Assembly: GCF_008107725.1 (NCBI RefSeq)
Contig: NZ_VIRN01000064.1
Location: forward strand, 124,001 to 188,000
Origin: Marinobacter sp. BW6
Lineage (GTDB): Bacteria; Pseudomonadota; Gammaproteobacteria; Pseudomonadales; Oleiphilaceae
Direction of reading: 5' to 3'
Length of the DNA: 64,000 nt
Shown here: in pieces, positions 43,310-55,361 of the stretch
How the letters are laid out: the number at the start of each line of letters is the position of its first letter
How positions within the stretch are numbered: position 1 is the stretch's first letter
The notes under the pieces: model-generated
Told to the model about the DNA's origin: nothing
What the model saw: only the letters and a program-made list of their open reading frames with translations
Database searches by the model: none
Position numbers and translations under genes: made by a program

Positions 43310-44143
43310 TCAGGGCATGATTTCAACAGGCAGGTCGCCGGTCGGGACGTCATCGTTGCACTCGGGATTGCGAATGGCGATTTCCACTCGGCGGTTCAGA
43401 GCCCGGTTTTCCGGAGTGTCGTTGGGGGCCAGCGGATTGGTCTCGGCACGTCCAGCCGCCACCACACGCTCCGCTGGTACCTGGCGATTCATCACCAGCT
43501 CGTGCACCACGGATACGGCCCGGGCCGCCGAAAGATCCCAGTTTGAGCGGTAACGACCACTGGAAATGGGCCGGTCATCGGTGTAGCCGGACACCAGGAC
43601 ATCCCCGGAACAGGAAGAGAGTACGTTGACCACCCGCTCGATAATCGGAATCATCTCCGGCTTGATGGCCGCGTCACCGGAGCGGAAGGTAGCCTCTTCA
43701 GAAAAGCGGATCACCACCTGGTTCTGGTCGTAATTGACACTCAAGGCCTCCGAGGCCACCTCGGATTCAAGCTCCCGGATCATCCGGCTGGCCAGGTCGA
43801 TCACTCCGCCGGGAATCTGGGTAGGCGCGGCACCCTCGGCGCGCTCATCAATAAATTCAGGCTCCCTGGTCTGGGATTCCGTTGGCTCGGGGAGGGAGAC
43901 AGTCTCTGATTCAATCATGGTCAGCGGGGAGCCACCGATATCCTCCGCCAGTACGTTGCTGGAGCCAAAGGCCACCGACATGGAATTGGCCATGGCCCGG
44001 TATTTCTCAACGTCCATTTCGGCAAACGACAGCAGCAATATGAAAAAGGTCAGCAGCAGGGTGGCGAGATCAGCAAAAGTGACGATCCAGGCCGGCGTCT
44101 GGTTCTGCAGGCGCTTTCTGTTTTTCTTCTGAACCAGCTCCAA
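43310..44143 (-). CDS. pomB: Flagellar motor stator protein PomB/MotB
   Basis: Stator subunit of 277 aa with one N-terminal helix (WIVTFADLATLLLTFFILLLSF) that contains the ion-binding Asp, a plug-like helix, and a C-terminal OmpA-like peptidoglycan-binding domain (VSGYTDDRPISSGRYRSNWDLSAARA). The start is taken as TTG at 44143, four bases after the pomA stop, with gagg upstream; no ATG fits. The Asp-containing helix and the PomA partner suggest a Na+-driven motor. Confidence 0.88.
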   Translation of the reverse strand: MELVQKKNRKRLQNQTPAWIVTFADLATLLLTFFILLLSFAEMDVEKYRAMANSMSVAFGSSNVLAEDIGGSPLTMIESETVSLPEPTESQTREPEFIDERAEGAAPTQIPGGVIDLASRMIRELESEVASEALSVNYDQNQVVIRFSEEATFRSGDAAIKPEMIPIIERVVNVLSSCSGDVLVSGYTDDRPISSGRYRSNWDLSAARAVSVVHELVMNRQVPAERVVAAGRAETNPLAPNDTPENRALNRRVEIAIRNPECNDDVPTGDLPVEIMP

Positions 44144-44147
44144 ACCC

Positions 44148-44921
44148 TCAGGCCTCCCGCTCCGGCGCCAGGCCGGTGCGCTGGTCGGGGGTGACAAACG
44201 ACGACAGCAGTTCGGTCATCACACGGGGGTTTTCACCGCGCATGATGTTCTTGATGGAGGTGAGGATCAGCATCTGGTTCCGGGCCTCGTCCTCGGCTTT
44301 CAGCTGCAACTTGTCGGCCAGGGGCAGGGCAATCAGTTGGGCAATAAACGCACCATACAACGTGGTGAGCAGGGCGATCGCCATGGCCGGGCCAATCGAG
44401 GAGGGGTCATCCAGGGTATTGAGCATTTGTACCAGCCCCACCAGGGTTCCCAGCATGCCAATGGCCGGCGCCGATTCGCCAATGCCACGGAACACCCGTT
44501 CAGCCACTTCGTAGCGTTCAGCAGTCTGCTGCGTTTCCTGAGCCAGCGCCTCCTCCACCAGTTCCGGTGGGTGGCCATCGACACACAGATTGATCGCCTT
44601 CTGGAGGAACTCGTTATCGGTTTGATGGTTTTCCAGGCCGAGAATGCCCTCTTTACGCACCACCATAGCCAGCGAGCCCACTTCCCGGATAAGCTCCGCC
44701 GGTCGCGCCATGCGATCGGTAAAGGCGGCAGACATGGCCAGGCGAAAGGCACTCATCACCGACGCCATGCGGAATTTGACCAGGGTAACGGCGAACGTCC
44801 CGCCCACCACAATGGCAAGACCTGGGAGATTCAGGAACGTCAGGAAGGAAGCGTTGGCCAGCATCGCCAGAATCACGATCAGAACACCAGCCACAAGCCC
44901 TACAAGGGTAAGAATATCCAT
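44148..44921 (-). CDS. pomA: Flagellar motor stator protein PomA/MotA
   Basis: Stator subunit of 257 aa with four helices. MDILTLVGLVAGVLIVILAM and NLPGLAIVVGGTFAVTLVKF match PomA, and the long cytoplasmic loop and PAIGMLGTLVGLVQML (helices 3-4) match the MotA/TolQ/ExbB core. First gene of a two-gene operon with pomB. No sigma-28 promoter is evident upstream. Confidence 0.92.
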   Translation of the reverse strand: MDILTLVGLVAGVLIVILAMLANASFLTFLNLPGLAIVVGGTFAVTLVKFRMASVMSAFRLAMSAAFTDRMARPAELIREVGSLAMVVRKEGILGLENHQTDNEFLQKAINLCVDGHPPELVEEALAQETQQTAERYEVAERVFRGIGESAPAIGMLGTLVGLVQMLNTLDDPSSIGPAMAIALLTTLYGAFIAQLIALPLADKLQLKAEDEARNQMLILTSIKNIMRGENPRVMTELLSSFVTPDQRTGLAPEREA

Positions 44922-44976
44922 CTAAGATCCCTACGGAATGATGACCCTGAGCATAGCCCAAACGGGGGGCTGCGGC

Positions 44977-47304
<2,328 letters not shown>

Positions 47305-47347
47305 ACGACTCTATCGGAATTGATCAGGGTAGATGTTGACACCGGTT

Positions 47348-48490
47348 TCACGCGACTTTCTGATAGCCCCCCGGAGCCGAACTAATCAGGCCCTGTAACT
47401 CAAGAAGCAGCAGGGACTGCATGAGCTGGTCGGCCGGAAGACCGGTTGCTGAACTCAGTGCATCAGTTGATTGTGGATCATACCCTAATGCCTCGAATAC
47501 CGCGATTTCCCGGCTCTCCAGACCGGCCAGGAGTCCGTTGCCCATTTGCTTGGGTTCTGGCGCAGAGACAGACGCCGTCGTGAGCGGCGGGGACCACCAG
47601 GCGCCCAGTTCCTCAAGGATATCGTCCACCGTTTCCACCAGGCGGGCACCCTGCTTGATCAGATGATGACAGCCCCGGGCAACCGGGCTGTGTACCGAGC
47701 CGGGAATGGCAAATACTTCCCGCCCCTGTTCCAGCGCCATTCGCGCGGTGATCAGCGAGCCACTGCGCAGACCTGCCTCCACTACCAGCACCCCGCGGCT
47801 CAGGCCGCTGATAATCCGGTTACGTTGGGGAAAGTGCGCTGCCCGCGCCGGCGTACCTGGAGGATACTCGGACATCATCAGCCCGTCGGCAATTACCCGC
47901 TCGCCAAGGCGTCGATGCTGGTTTGGGTAGATACGATCCAGGCCGCAACCAATCACCGCTATCGTCGGAAACCCGGCATCGAGGGCGCCAGCATGGGCCG
48001 CACCATCGATGCCCAGCGCCAGACCGCTGGTCACGAGTAACTCCCGTAGACTGAGTTCTGCAGCAAACCGCCGGGCATGGTCCAGACCGGCGGGAGTGGC
48101 CTTGCGACTGCCGATAATGCCGATCTGCTCCCGAGCCAGAAGCCCGGTATCACCCAGGGTATAAAGTACCAGAGGCGCATCGTGAATGTGCCGAAGCTGC
48201 TCCGGGTAATCGCTTTCCGGCCAGGTCAAAATACCGATGCCATGCTTACAGCAATCGTCCGTTATGGTTCGGGCCTCGCGAACAGCCGGATGAGCATCAT
48301 CCCGCCTTTGCCAGGCCTGGATCGCCGTTATGGCGTCTGCAGCCATACCCATAGCCCGCAAAGTTGCGGCATTCATGGAGAGCAATTGAGGCAGGTCAGG
48401 GAACTCTGTCAGAAGTTCACGTCGACGGGTGCGGCCAACGTTTGGCAGGCAAGTCAGAAACAGCCATTGGGCTGTGGAAGAGGAAAACAC
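47348..48490 (-). CDS. dprA: DNA-processing protein DprA
   Basis: Protein of 380 aa that loads RecA on incoming single-stranded DNA during transformation. The Rossmann-like core has GIIGSRKATPAGLDHARRFAAEL, TSGLALGIDGAAHAGALD and RSGSLITARMALEQGREVFAIPGS. A C-terminal winged-helix (DML1-like) domain follows (about 310-380). Its presence does not by itself show that the host is transformable. Confidence 0.94.
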   Translation of the reverse strand: MFSSSTAQWLFLTCLPNVGRTRRRELLTEFPDLPQLLSMNAATLRAMGMAADAITAIQAWQRRDDAHPAVREARTITDDCCKHGIGILTWPESDYPEQLRHIHDAPLVLYTLGDTGLLAREQIGIIGSRKATPAGLDHARRFAAELSLRELLVTSGLALGIDGAAHAGALDAGFPTIAVIGCGLDRIYPNQHRRLGERVIADGLMMSEYPPGTPARAAHFPQRNRIISGLSRGVLVVEAGLRSGSLITARMALEQGREVFAIPGSVHSPVARGCHHLIKQGARLVETVDDILEELGAWWSPPLTTASVSAPEPKQMGNGLLAGLESREIAVFEALGYDPQSTDALSSATGLPADQLMQSLLLLELQGLISSAPGGYQKVA

Positions 48491-48512
48491 GGCATCGTCC
48501 TTGAAAACAGCG

Positions 48513-48537
48513 AGGCCGGACCTTCCTGGTCCGGCCT
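48513..48537 (-). terminator. Terminator between the LysM gene and dprA
   Basis: AGGCCGGACC and GGTCCGGCCT arms with a short loop are followed on the minus strand by GCTGTTTTC. It ends about 22 bases before dprA starts. Confidence 0.65.
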
Positions 48538-48561
48538 GTGAGTCTATCGGTATTCAGTCGA

Positions 48562-49578
48562 TCAGGGGTTGGTAACCTTGTCACCCACCGTCAAAGCACG
48601 GCTGGCCTGCAGCACCAGCCCATAGCTCATCTTTTCATAGGCCTGGAATACCATCAGCAGCCCGGCACGCTCGGAGGGCAGCTCGATGGTTTCTCCAGTC
48701 ACCGGATCACGAACCAGGTTGCCGCTTTTCAGGACAGCCATCACGTTACCGGCTTCCAGACCTTCCCGGGTACCGCGGTTAATGGCAACCACATCAAACT
48801 GACCGATCTGGCTCACACCGCCGTCGACAGCGATCATCTGCCCTTCAATGTCCTCGCTCGGAGCGCTGGGCACGAAGCTGGTGGTCAGACGGCGGTCTTC
48901 GCTCACCATAAGCCTGTCGCCAATGCGCACTTCTTCGTTGGAGCTGGTCAGGTTTACGGTCAGCACGTCGCCGTTTTCCCGGACCACATCACCACGGGCA
49001 ATGCTGCGGGCTTCAAGACCGAGGAACTCGCCGGTGTCCGGATCGCGAAATTCCTTGCTGCGACGGAAGATACCTATCTTGTCCGCCGGCTTTTCCCCGC
49101 GAGCGTAGATTTTGTCACCGGCACCCGTGATAATCCGGCCGTCTTCGCCCTCCAGAACGTAGGGAGCGCCGTTAATCTCTTCCGGGCTGACAATACGGGT
49201 GTCAGTGAGGAAGCTGCCGATGGCGTCCAGCGGAATGGCCGGGATTGGCGTATCGATAGGCTCGGAACGCACCTTCGGCGACAGCTTCACCACATCGTTA
49301 CTGGCAACCTTGGTAATACGGGGCTTGCCGTCGATATAAACCAGGGCAAGGCGATCACCGGGGTAAATCAGGTGAGGGTTGGCGACCTGCGGGTTTACAT
49401 GCCATATTTCCGGCCAGTACCAGGGGTTATTCAGAAAACGGGCCGAAATATCCCAGAGGGTGTCACCCTTCACAACGGTGTAACGCTCGGGATGATCGGA
49501 CCGCAGCTCCGGTGCAGCATGGGCCCAGGAGGTTATAAGCAGCGTAGTTGCTGCCAGAGCGTACAGCAGTTTCCTCAT
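48562..49578 (-). CDS. LysM domain periplasmic protein
   Basis: Protein of 338 aa with a signal peptide (cleavage after WAHA) and a LysM domain at about 32-80 (YTVVKGDTLWDISARFLNNPWYWPEIWHVNPQVANPHLIYPGDRLALV). The rest is a beta-rich region of unknown role. LysM would bind peptidoglycan. This gene is conserved between dprA and def in many gammaproteobacteria and is divergent from def. Confidence 0.9.
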   Translation of the reverse strand: MRKLLYALAATTLLITSWAHAAPELRSDHPERYTVVKGDTLWDISARFLNNPWYWPEIWHVNPQVANPHLIYPGDRLALVYIDGKPRITKVASNDVVKLSPKVRSEPIDTPIPAIPLDAIGSFLTDTRIVSPEEINGAPYVLEGEDGRIITGAGDKIYARGEKPADKIGIFRRSKEFRDPDTGEFLGLEARSIARGDVVRENGDVLTVNLTSSNEEVRIGDRLMVSEDRRLTTSFVPSAPSEDIEGQMIAVDGGVSQIGQFDVVAINRGTREGLEAGNVMAVLKSGNLVRDPVTGETIELPSERAGLLMVFQAYEKMSYGLVLQASRALTVGDKVTNP

Positions 49579-49997
49579 TGTGTAAGTCCTTGATCGCGTG
49601 CCTAGATTCTTTGCATTCTGTTGGGATGCAGTCAGTTACCTGCAGCTTATTACGTTGTTATTCCAGTTACTATAGAAGAAGTCTCGCAAATTGTGATGTT
49701 ATCTTTTGTTCTTCCAGTAAATTCTATCCCGCCGTTGAAAGATTTTAACTATTAACTGATCAGTTTGTACTCAATCGACGAATTGTTGGATAATAGGCAG
49801 GTAAAGGCTGAAAACCCCGTCCAGCCGTTGAAAGCTGGGGCCCTGCCCCGATAATAGTAGAGGCAGGGCGAAAATTTGCGCAGTACGCTGTCGCATTTCG
49901 GAGATGAGTTTCACACTGTTACAAAGAGCAGCAAAGTCAAAAGAGATGCCGGCATAATCTTGCGGGCGTCCCGACATACAGGCGAAAAGACCGTACT
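49579..49997. other. Divergent intergenic region, LysM gene / def
   Basis: No convincing gene. It is AT-rich near 49680-49790 and must hold the promoters of both genes. A stem of GCCCTGCC (49840-49847) and GGCAGGGC (49862-49869) lies 130 bases upstream of def; its role is unknown. A 68-codon leftward frame (49771-49977) looks non-coding. Confidence 0.4.
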
Positions 49998-50501
49998 ATG
50001 ATACTAGAGATTCTCGAATACCCGGATCCCCGTCTGCGCACCATTGCCAAGCCGGTAGAAGAGGTGACTGACGCCGACCGCAAGCTGATCGACGACATGT
50101 TCGAGACCATGTACGATGCGCCCGGCATTGGCCTTGCGGCCACCCAGGTAAACGTTCACAAGCAGATCATTGTTATGGATCTGTCCGAGGACAAGAGCGA
50201 GCCGCGGGTGTTCATCAATCCCGAAGTGGAAGTGCTGGAAGGTGAACGGGAAGCCATGCAGGAAGGCTGCCTGTCCGTACCCGGATTCTACGAAGACGTC
50301 GAACGGATCGAACACTGCATGATCCGGGCGCTGGACCGGAACGGAAAACCCTTCGAACTGGAGGCGAAAGGCTTGCTGGCCGTCTGTATCCAGCATGAGA
50401 TGGATCACTTGAACGGCAAACTGTTCGTTGACTATCTCAGCTCGCTCAAGCGCAACCGCATTCGCAAGAAGCTGGAAAAGCAACACAAGCAGAGCGCCTG
50501 A
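49998..50501 (+). CDS. def: Peptide deformylase
   Basis: Metalloenzyme of 167 aa that removes the N-formyl group from new proteins. The three motifs are intact: [15 protein letters not shown] (metal Cys) and HEMDHLNG (metal His and catalytic Glu). The usual order def-fmt-rsmB-trkA follows. A terminator lies between def and fmt. Confidence 0.96.
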   Translation: MILEILEYPDPRLRTIAKPVEEVTDADRKLIDDMFETMYDAPGIGLAATQVNVHKQIIVMDLSEDKSEPRVFINPEVEVLEGEREAMQEGCLSVPGFYEDVERIEHCMIRALDRNGKPFELEAKGLLAVCIQHEMDHLNGKLFVDYLSSLKRNRIRKKLEKQHKQSA

Positions 50502-50540
50502 TCAGGCTGCAGGCGAGCGTAAAAACCAGACACTATTCCG

Positions 50541-50564
50541 GACCGGGTCATGACCCGGTCTTTT
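50541..50564 (+). terminator. Intrinsic terminator between def and fmt
   Basis: Stem GACCGGGT/ACCCGGTC with a CATG loop and TTTT after. It would separate def from fmt, so fmt may need its own promoter in the next 30 bases or read-through. Confidence 0.7.
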
Positions 50565-50593
50565 CGTATACAACGGAACAGAGATCATAAACC

Positions 50594-51529
50594 GTGCGAC
50601 TTGTTTTTGCTGGCACACCCGATTTCGCGGCAACCGCGCTCAACGCCCTGATTGCAGAAGGCCACACCATTGTTGGCGTTTATTCCCAGCCCGACCGTCC
50701 CGCCGGCCGTGGCCGAAAGCTGCAGCCCAGCCCGGTCAAGCAGGTGGCTCTGGACTACGAAATCCCGGTCTTCCAGCCCGAAACACTGAAAACGTCCGAA
50801 GCTCAGCAGCAGCTGGCCGATCTGAATCCGGATGTGATGATCGTCGCCGCCTATGGGCTGATCCTGCCGAAGGCGGTGCTGGATATTCCTACCCATGGCT
50901 GCCTGAACATCCACGCCTCGCTGCTGCCCCGCTGGCGCGGCGCCGCACCCATTCAAAGGGCCATCGCCGCGGGCGACGCGGAGACCGGCATCACCATCAT
51001 GCAGATGGACGAAGGTCTGGATACCGGCGCCATGCTGTTGAAATCCCTGACCACCATTGAGAACAGCGATACCGGCGGCAGCCTCCACGACCGACTGGCA
51101 GACCTGGGCGGCAAGGCCATCATCAAGGCCCTGGAGCTTCTTCAGAAAGGCGAACTCGGTGGCGAACCGCAGAACGACGAGCAGGCCTGCTACGCCAGCA
51201 AACTGAGCAAGACCGAAGGCCATATTGACTGGTCCGCAGACGCCACGGCCATCGAACGGCTGGTTCGTGCCTTCAACCCCTGGCCCGGTACCTACACCGA
51301 CCTGGGCGATCAACGGATCCGCATTCACGAAGCCCGGGCTCTCGTTACCGCCAGCGACGCTCCCCCCGGCACCGTGGTGCAACGGGATCGGGACGGGATC
51401 GACATTGCCTGCGGCAACGGCACCCTGCGAATCACCCGCCTGCAATTGCCGGGCTCCCGTGCCCAGAGCGTGAACGACCTGATCAATGGCGGTAAGGAAC
51501 TCCTTATGCCCGGCCAGGAGCTGCGCTGA
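50594..51529 (+). CDS. fmt: Methionyl-tRNA formyltransferase
   Basis: Enzyme of 311 aa that formylates initiator Met-tRNA with 10-formyl-THF. The N-terminal Rossmann domain shows RLVFAGTPDFAATALN and SLLPRWRGAAPIQRAI with the catalytic Asn/His/Asp region; the C-terminal tRNA-binding domain follows residue 205. The start is GTG at 50594. It ends one base before the rsmB start. Confidence 0.95.
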   Translation: MRLVFAGTPDFAATALNALIAEGHTIVGVYSQPDRPAGRGRKLQPSPVKQVALDYEIPVFQPETLKTSEAQQQLADLNPDVMIVAAYGLILPKAVLDIPTHGCLNIHASLLPRWRGAAPIQRAIAAGDAETGITIMQMDEGLDTGAMLLKSLTTIENSDTGGSLHDRLADLGGKAIIKALELLQKGELGGEPQNDEQACYASKLSKTEGHIDWSADATAIERLVRAFNPWPGTYTDLGDQRIRIHEARALVTASDAPPGTVVQRDRDGIDIACGNGTLRITRLQLPGSRAQSVNDLINGGKELLMPGQELR

Positions 51530-51530
51530 C

Positions 51531-52832
51531 ATGGGCGAACGACAACAGCCCATGCGCGCTATCGCCGCCGGCGTCATGCTGGCGGTGGAGAATGGCCAGT
51601 CCCTGTCCCAATGCCTGCCGCCGGCCCTGAACTGCCTGCCCGCGAATGAACGCCCCGAACTCCAGGCGCTCTGCTATGGCACCTGCCGATGGTTCCACCG
51701 CCTCGATGGCGAACTCAACAGCCGGCTCAAAAAACCTCTACGCAAGCCGGATCGCATCATTCATCACCTGATGCTGGTAGCCCTGTTCCAGTTGCGCTTC
51801 AGTCAGCAGGCCACCTACGCAGTACTCAATGAAACCGTGGAAGCCTGCCGGGCTCTGGAAAAACCCCATCTGACCGGGCTGGTGAATGGTGTCCTGAGGG
51901 CTGCGGAGCGCGAAGGCGAGCAGAAACCGGCGGACGATTCAGCCCGATTCAGTCATCCGGTGTGGATGGTGGAAAAGCTCCGTCACAACTGGCCGGAAGA
52001 CTGGCAGAACATTCTGACAGCCAACAATTCACAGGCTCCCATGACCCTGCGGGTGAACGCCCTGCGGTTTGGTCGGGATGAGTATCTTGGCCTGCTGGCG
52101 GACGCCGGTATCGAGGCGAGCCCGACCCGATTCGCACCCCACGGCATTCAACTGGCTAATCCCGTGCCCGTTGACCGGCTACCCTGGTTCGCCGATGGCG
52201 CCGTCAGCGTGCAGGACGAGGCGGCACAGCTGTGCACGACCCTCTTGGAACTGGCCCCGGGCCAGAGAGTTCTCGATGCCTGCGCCGCTCCGGGGGGCAA
52301 GACCTGTGCAATTCTGGAAAACTGCAGCGAGCTGGCAGAAGTGGTCGCCATTGACGAATCCGCCGACCGCCTGCCCCGGGTGCAGGAGAACCTGGATCGA
52401 CTGGACCTCAATGCCACCCTGAAACAGGCCGATGCGGCCGCGACCGACCAATGGTGGGACGGCGATGCATTCGACCGCATTCTGCTGGATGTCCCCTGCA
52501 GCGCCAGCGGCGTTATTCGCCGCCATCCGGACATCAAACTGTTGCGGAGAGAATCCGACATTACCCCGCTAGCCGCCATACAGCTTGGGCTGCTGGACGC
52601 CATGTGGGCTATCCTGAAACCCGGGGGCCGGTTGGTGTATGCCACCTGCTCGGTGTTCCCCCAGGAAAACCACCGTATAATTCAGCGGTTCTGCAAGCAG
52701 CAGACCGATGCCATACTTGTTGAGCCAGACGCTCAATGGGGACGCGATATGGGTGCGGGGCGGCAGCTTCTCCCGGATCCCGACAGCCATGACGGCTTCT
52801 TCTATGCCGTGCTGGAGAAACCCGAACCATGA
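51531..52832 (+). CDS. rsmB: 16S rRNA m5C967 methyltransferase RsmB
   Basis: SAM-dependent enzyme of 433 aa. The N-terminal NusB-like domain (about 1-140) precedes the Fmu catalytic domain, with the SAM loop [12 protein letters not shown] and the two catalytic cysteines in [10 protein letters not shown] and VYATCSVFP. The ATG at 51531 is chosen; an earlier frame start would lie inside fmt. It overlaps the trkA start by four bases. Confidence 0.94.
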   Translation: MGERQQPMRAIAAGVMLAVENGQSLSQCLPPALNCLPANERPELQALCYGTCRWFHRLDGELNSRLKKPLRKPDRIIHHLMLVALFQLRFSQQATYAVLNETVEACRALEKPHLTGLVNGVLRAAEREGEQKPADDSARFSHPVWMVEKLRHNWPEDWQNILTANNSQAPMTLRVNALRFGRDEYLGLLADAGIEASPTRFAPHGIQLANPVPVDRLPWFADGAVSVQDEAAQLCTTLLELAPGQRVLDACAAPGGKTCAILENCSELAEVVAIDESADRLPRVQENLDRLDLNATLKQADAAATDQWWDGDAFDRILLDVPCSASGVIRRHPDIKLLRRESDITPLAAIQLGLLDAMWAILKPGGRLVYATCSVFPQENHRIIQRFCKQQTDAILVEPDAQWGRDMGAGRQLLPDPDSHDGFFYAVLEKPEP

Positions 52833-54232
52833 AGATCCTGATTCTCGGTGCTGGCCAGGTCGGCGGTACACTCGCCGAAAACCTCGCCAACGAAGCCAAC
52901 GACATCACCATCATCGACAACGATGGTGCCCGGCTGCGTGAACTGCAGGACCGGCTCGACATCCGCACCGTCCAGGGTGCGGCGTCCTACCCCACGGCAC
53001 TGCGACAGGCCGGGGCAGAAGACGCCGACATGCTCATTGCCGTTACCAACAGCGACGAAACCAACATGGTGGCCTGCCAGGTGGCCAAGCTGCTGTACAA
53101 GACCCCCACCACCATTTGCCGGGTGCGAGCCGGGGCCTATCTGGCTAAATCCGAGCTGTTCTACCAGCGCGATCAGACCAAAGATCTCGACAGCCTGCGG
53201 GGCTTTCCCATTGACGTGCTGATCAGCCCGGAACATCTGGTGACCAAGCACATTACCCGGTTGATCGAGAATCCTGGCGCCCTGCAGGTCCTGGAATTCT
53301 CCAAGGGCCTGACTCGCCTGGTGGCCATCCGCGCCGCCCGGGGTGGCCCCCTGGTCGGACACGAGTTGTCATACCTGCGTACCCACATGCCCAAGATCGA
53401 TACCCGGGTGGCAGCCATCTTTCGGAAAGACCGGGCGATCATGCCCGAGGGCGACACCGTCATTGAAGACGGTGATGAGGTCTTTTTTATTGCCGCTGGC
53501 GATCACATCAAGTCGGTGATGAGCGAACTGCAACCGCTGATAAAACCCTACAAGCGAATCTTTATTTGCGGTGGCGGCAACATCGGCCAACGGCTGGCCC
53601 ATACCCTGGAAAACCGCTACCAGGTCAAGCTGCTGGAGCGGGACCACGAACGCTGCGTGATGCTCTCGGAGAAGCTGCGGAAAACCGTGGTGCTGGAGGG
53701 CAACGCCGCCAATAAGGACATCCTGCTGGAAGAAAACATCGAGAATACCGATGTGTTCTGCGCCGTGACCAACGACGATGAGGCCAACATCATGGCCTCA
53801 CTACTGGCCAAACGCCTCGGGGCACGCAAGGTTCTCACCCTGATCAACAATCCGGACTACGTGGACCTGATTCAGGGTGGCGACATCGATGTGGCCATCT
53901 CGCCCCAGCAGACCACCATCGGCAGTCTCCTGACCCACGTCCGCAGGGGCGACGTTGTGAACGTTCACTCACTGCGCAGGGGCGCAGCGGAGGCGATCGA
54001 AGCCATTGCCCATGGGGATCACCGGTCCTCGAAAGTGGTTGGCAAACGGCTGGATGAGATCAACCTGCCGGAAGGTACTACCATCGGTGCCATCGTACGC
54101 CGGAATGAAGTATTGATCGCCCATGATCACCTCCGGATCCAGCCGGATGACCACGTCATCCTGTTCCTGGTGGACAAAACCCGCATCCGGGATGTGGAAA
54201 AACTGTTCCAGGTGGGTCTTACCTTCTTCTGA
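52829..54232 (+). CDS. trkA: Trk system potassium uptake regulator TrkA
   Basis: Cytoplasmic gating protein of 467 aa with two RCK modules, each with a Rossmann nucleotide-binding loop ([15 protein letters not shown] at the start, [15 protein letters not shown] near 250) and a following TrkA_C domain. It controls K+ uptake through TrkH/G, which is not in the window. Start codon overlaps the rsmB stop (ATGA). Confidence 0.95.
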   Translation: MKILILGAGQVGGTLAENLANEANDITIIDNDGARLRELQDRLDIRTVQGAASYPTALRQAGAEDADMLIAVTNSDETNMVACQVAKLLYKTPTTICRVRAGAYLAKSELFYQRDQTKDLDSLRGFPIDVLISPEHLVTKHITRLIENPGALQVLEFSKGLTRLVAIRAARGGPLVGHELSYLRTHMPKIDTRVAAIFRKDRAIMPEGDTVIEDGDEVFFIAAGDHIKSVMSELQPLIKPYKRIFICGGGNIGQRLAHTLENRYQVKLLERDHERCVMLSEKLRKTVVLEGNAANKDILLEENIENTDVFCAVTNDDEANIMASLLAKRLGARKVLTLINNPDYVDLIQGGDIDVAISPQQTTIGSLLTHVRRGDVVNVHSLRRGAAEAIEAIAHGDHRSSKVVGKRLDEINLPEGTTIGAIVRRNEVLIAHDHLRIQPDDHVILFLVDKTRIRDVEKLFQVGLTFF

Positions 54233-54233
54233 C

Positions 54234-54263
54234 TTAGAAATACACAGCCAGCACGCGTATAAT
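54234..54263 (+). promoter_or_regulatory. Possible sigma-70 promoter of glyQS
   Basis: TATAAT (54258-54263) matches the -10 box, with a poorer TTAGAA 18 bases upstream. The leader then holds a GC-rich hairpin (GTGCCCCG with CGGGGCGCCAC, about 54280-54307) before the GTG start. Confidence 0.45.
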
Positions 54264-54333
54264 GCGCCTTTTTTCGGAGTGCCCCGAAGGATAACCGGGG
54301 CGCCACACACAGACTGATCAGCAGGCAACCGTC

Positions 54334-55359
54334 GTGACAGACAAGGCAACGAAACAGACAACTCCGGATCTCGGGACCTTTCAGGGCCTGATCCTGGCTC
54401 TGCAGAATTTCTGGGCGCAGCACGGCTGCGTGGTCCTCCAGCCACTGGATATGGAAGTGGGTGCGGGCACCTTCCACCCGGCCACCTTCCTGCGTGCCAT
54501 CGGGCCGGAAACCTGGAACGCCGCCTACGTTCAGCCCAGCCGCCGCCCCACTGACGGCCGCTACGGTGAGAACCCCAATCGCCTGCAGCATTACTACCAG
54601 TTCCAGGTGGTTCTGAAACCGTCGCCGGACAATATTCAGGAACTTTATCTGGATTCCCTGAAGGCCTTGGGGCTTGATCCGCTGGTGCACGACATCCGGT
54701 TTGTGGAAGACAACTGGGAGTCACCCACACTCGGCGCCTGGGGCCTGGGCTGGGAAATCTGGCTGAACGGTATGGAAGTGACTCAGTTCACCTACTTCCA
54801 GCAGGTGGGTGGCCTGGAATGCTTCCCGGTCACCGGCGAGCTCACTTACGGTCTCGAGCGGATCGCCATGTACCTGCAGGGCGTCGACAGCGTCTACGAC
54901 CTGGTCTGGACGGAAGGCCCTGACGGTGTCGTCACCTATGGTGACGTGTTCCACCAGCAGGAAGTGGAAATGTCCACCTACAACTTCGAGCACGCCGATA
55001 CCGAGTTCCTGTTCCACAGCTTCGACGTTCACGAGCGGGAAAGCGCCCGGCTGATCGAAGCCGGCCTGGCCCTGCCGGCCTACGAACAGGTACTCAAAGC
55101 CTCTCACACCTTCAACCTGCTGGACGCCCGCCATGCCATCTCGGTAACCGAGCGTCAGCGCTTCATCCTGCGGGTTCGCACCCTGGCTCGTGCAGTCGCC
55201 CAGGCGTATTTCGACAGCCGTCGCTCGCTCGGCTTCCCGCTCGCCCCCGAGGCGTTGCGTAAGGAAGTGCTTGCTGCCGCTGAGGCCGCCGACGACAAGG
55301 CGAAAAGCAAAAAGGGCAAGAAAGCGAAGAAGGCACAGCAGGAACAGGGGAACGCATAA
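54334..55359 (+). CDS. glyQ: Glycyl-tRNA synthetase alpha subunit
   Basis: Protein of 341 aa. The class II catalytic core of the alpha2beta2 glycyl-tRNA synthetase; [44 protein letters not shown], and [23 protein letters not shown] are classical. It ends in a Lys/Ala-rich tail ([13 protein letters not shown]) somewhat longer than in E. coli. GTG start. Two bases upstream of glyS. Confidence 0.96.
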   Translation: MTDKATKQTTPDLGTFQGLILALQNFWAQHGCVVLQPLDMEVGAGTFHPATFLRAIGPETWNAAYVQPSRRPTDGRYGENPNRLQHYYQFQVVLKPSPDNIQELYLDSLKALGLDPLVHDIRFVEDNWESPTLGAWGLGWEIWLNGMEVTQFTYFQQVGGLECFPVTGELTYGLERIAMYLQGVDSVYDLVWTEGPDGVVTYGDVFHQQEVEMSTYNFEHADTEFLFHSFDVHERESARLIEAGLALPAYEQVLKASHTFNLLDARHAISVTERQRFILRVRTLARAVAQAYFDSRRSLGFPLAPEALRKEVLAAAEAADDKAKSKKGKKAKKAQQEQGNA

Positions 55360-55361
55360 CC

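Noticed and set aside
49771..49977. A 68-codon leftward open frame between the LysM gene and def
   Set aside because: No ribosome site, no recognisable features, and it occupies the region where def promoter signals are expected.
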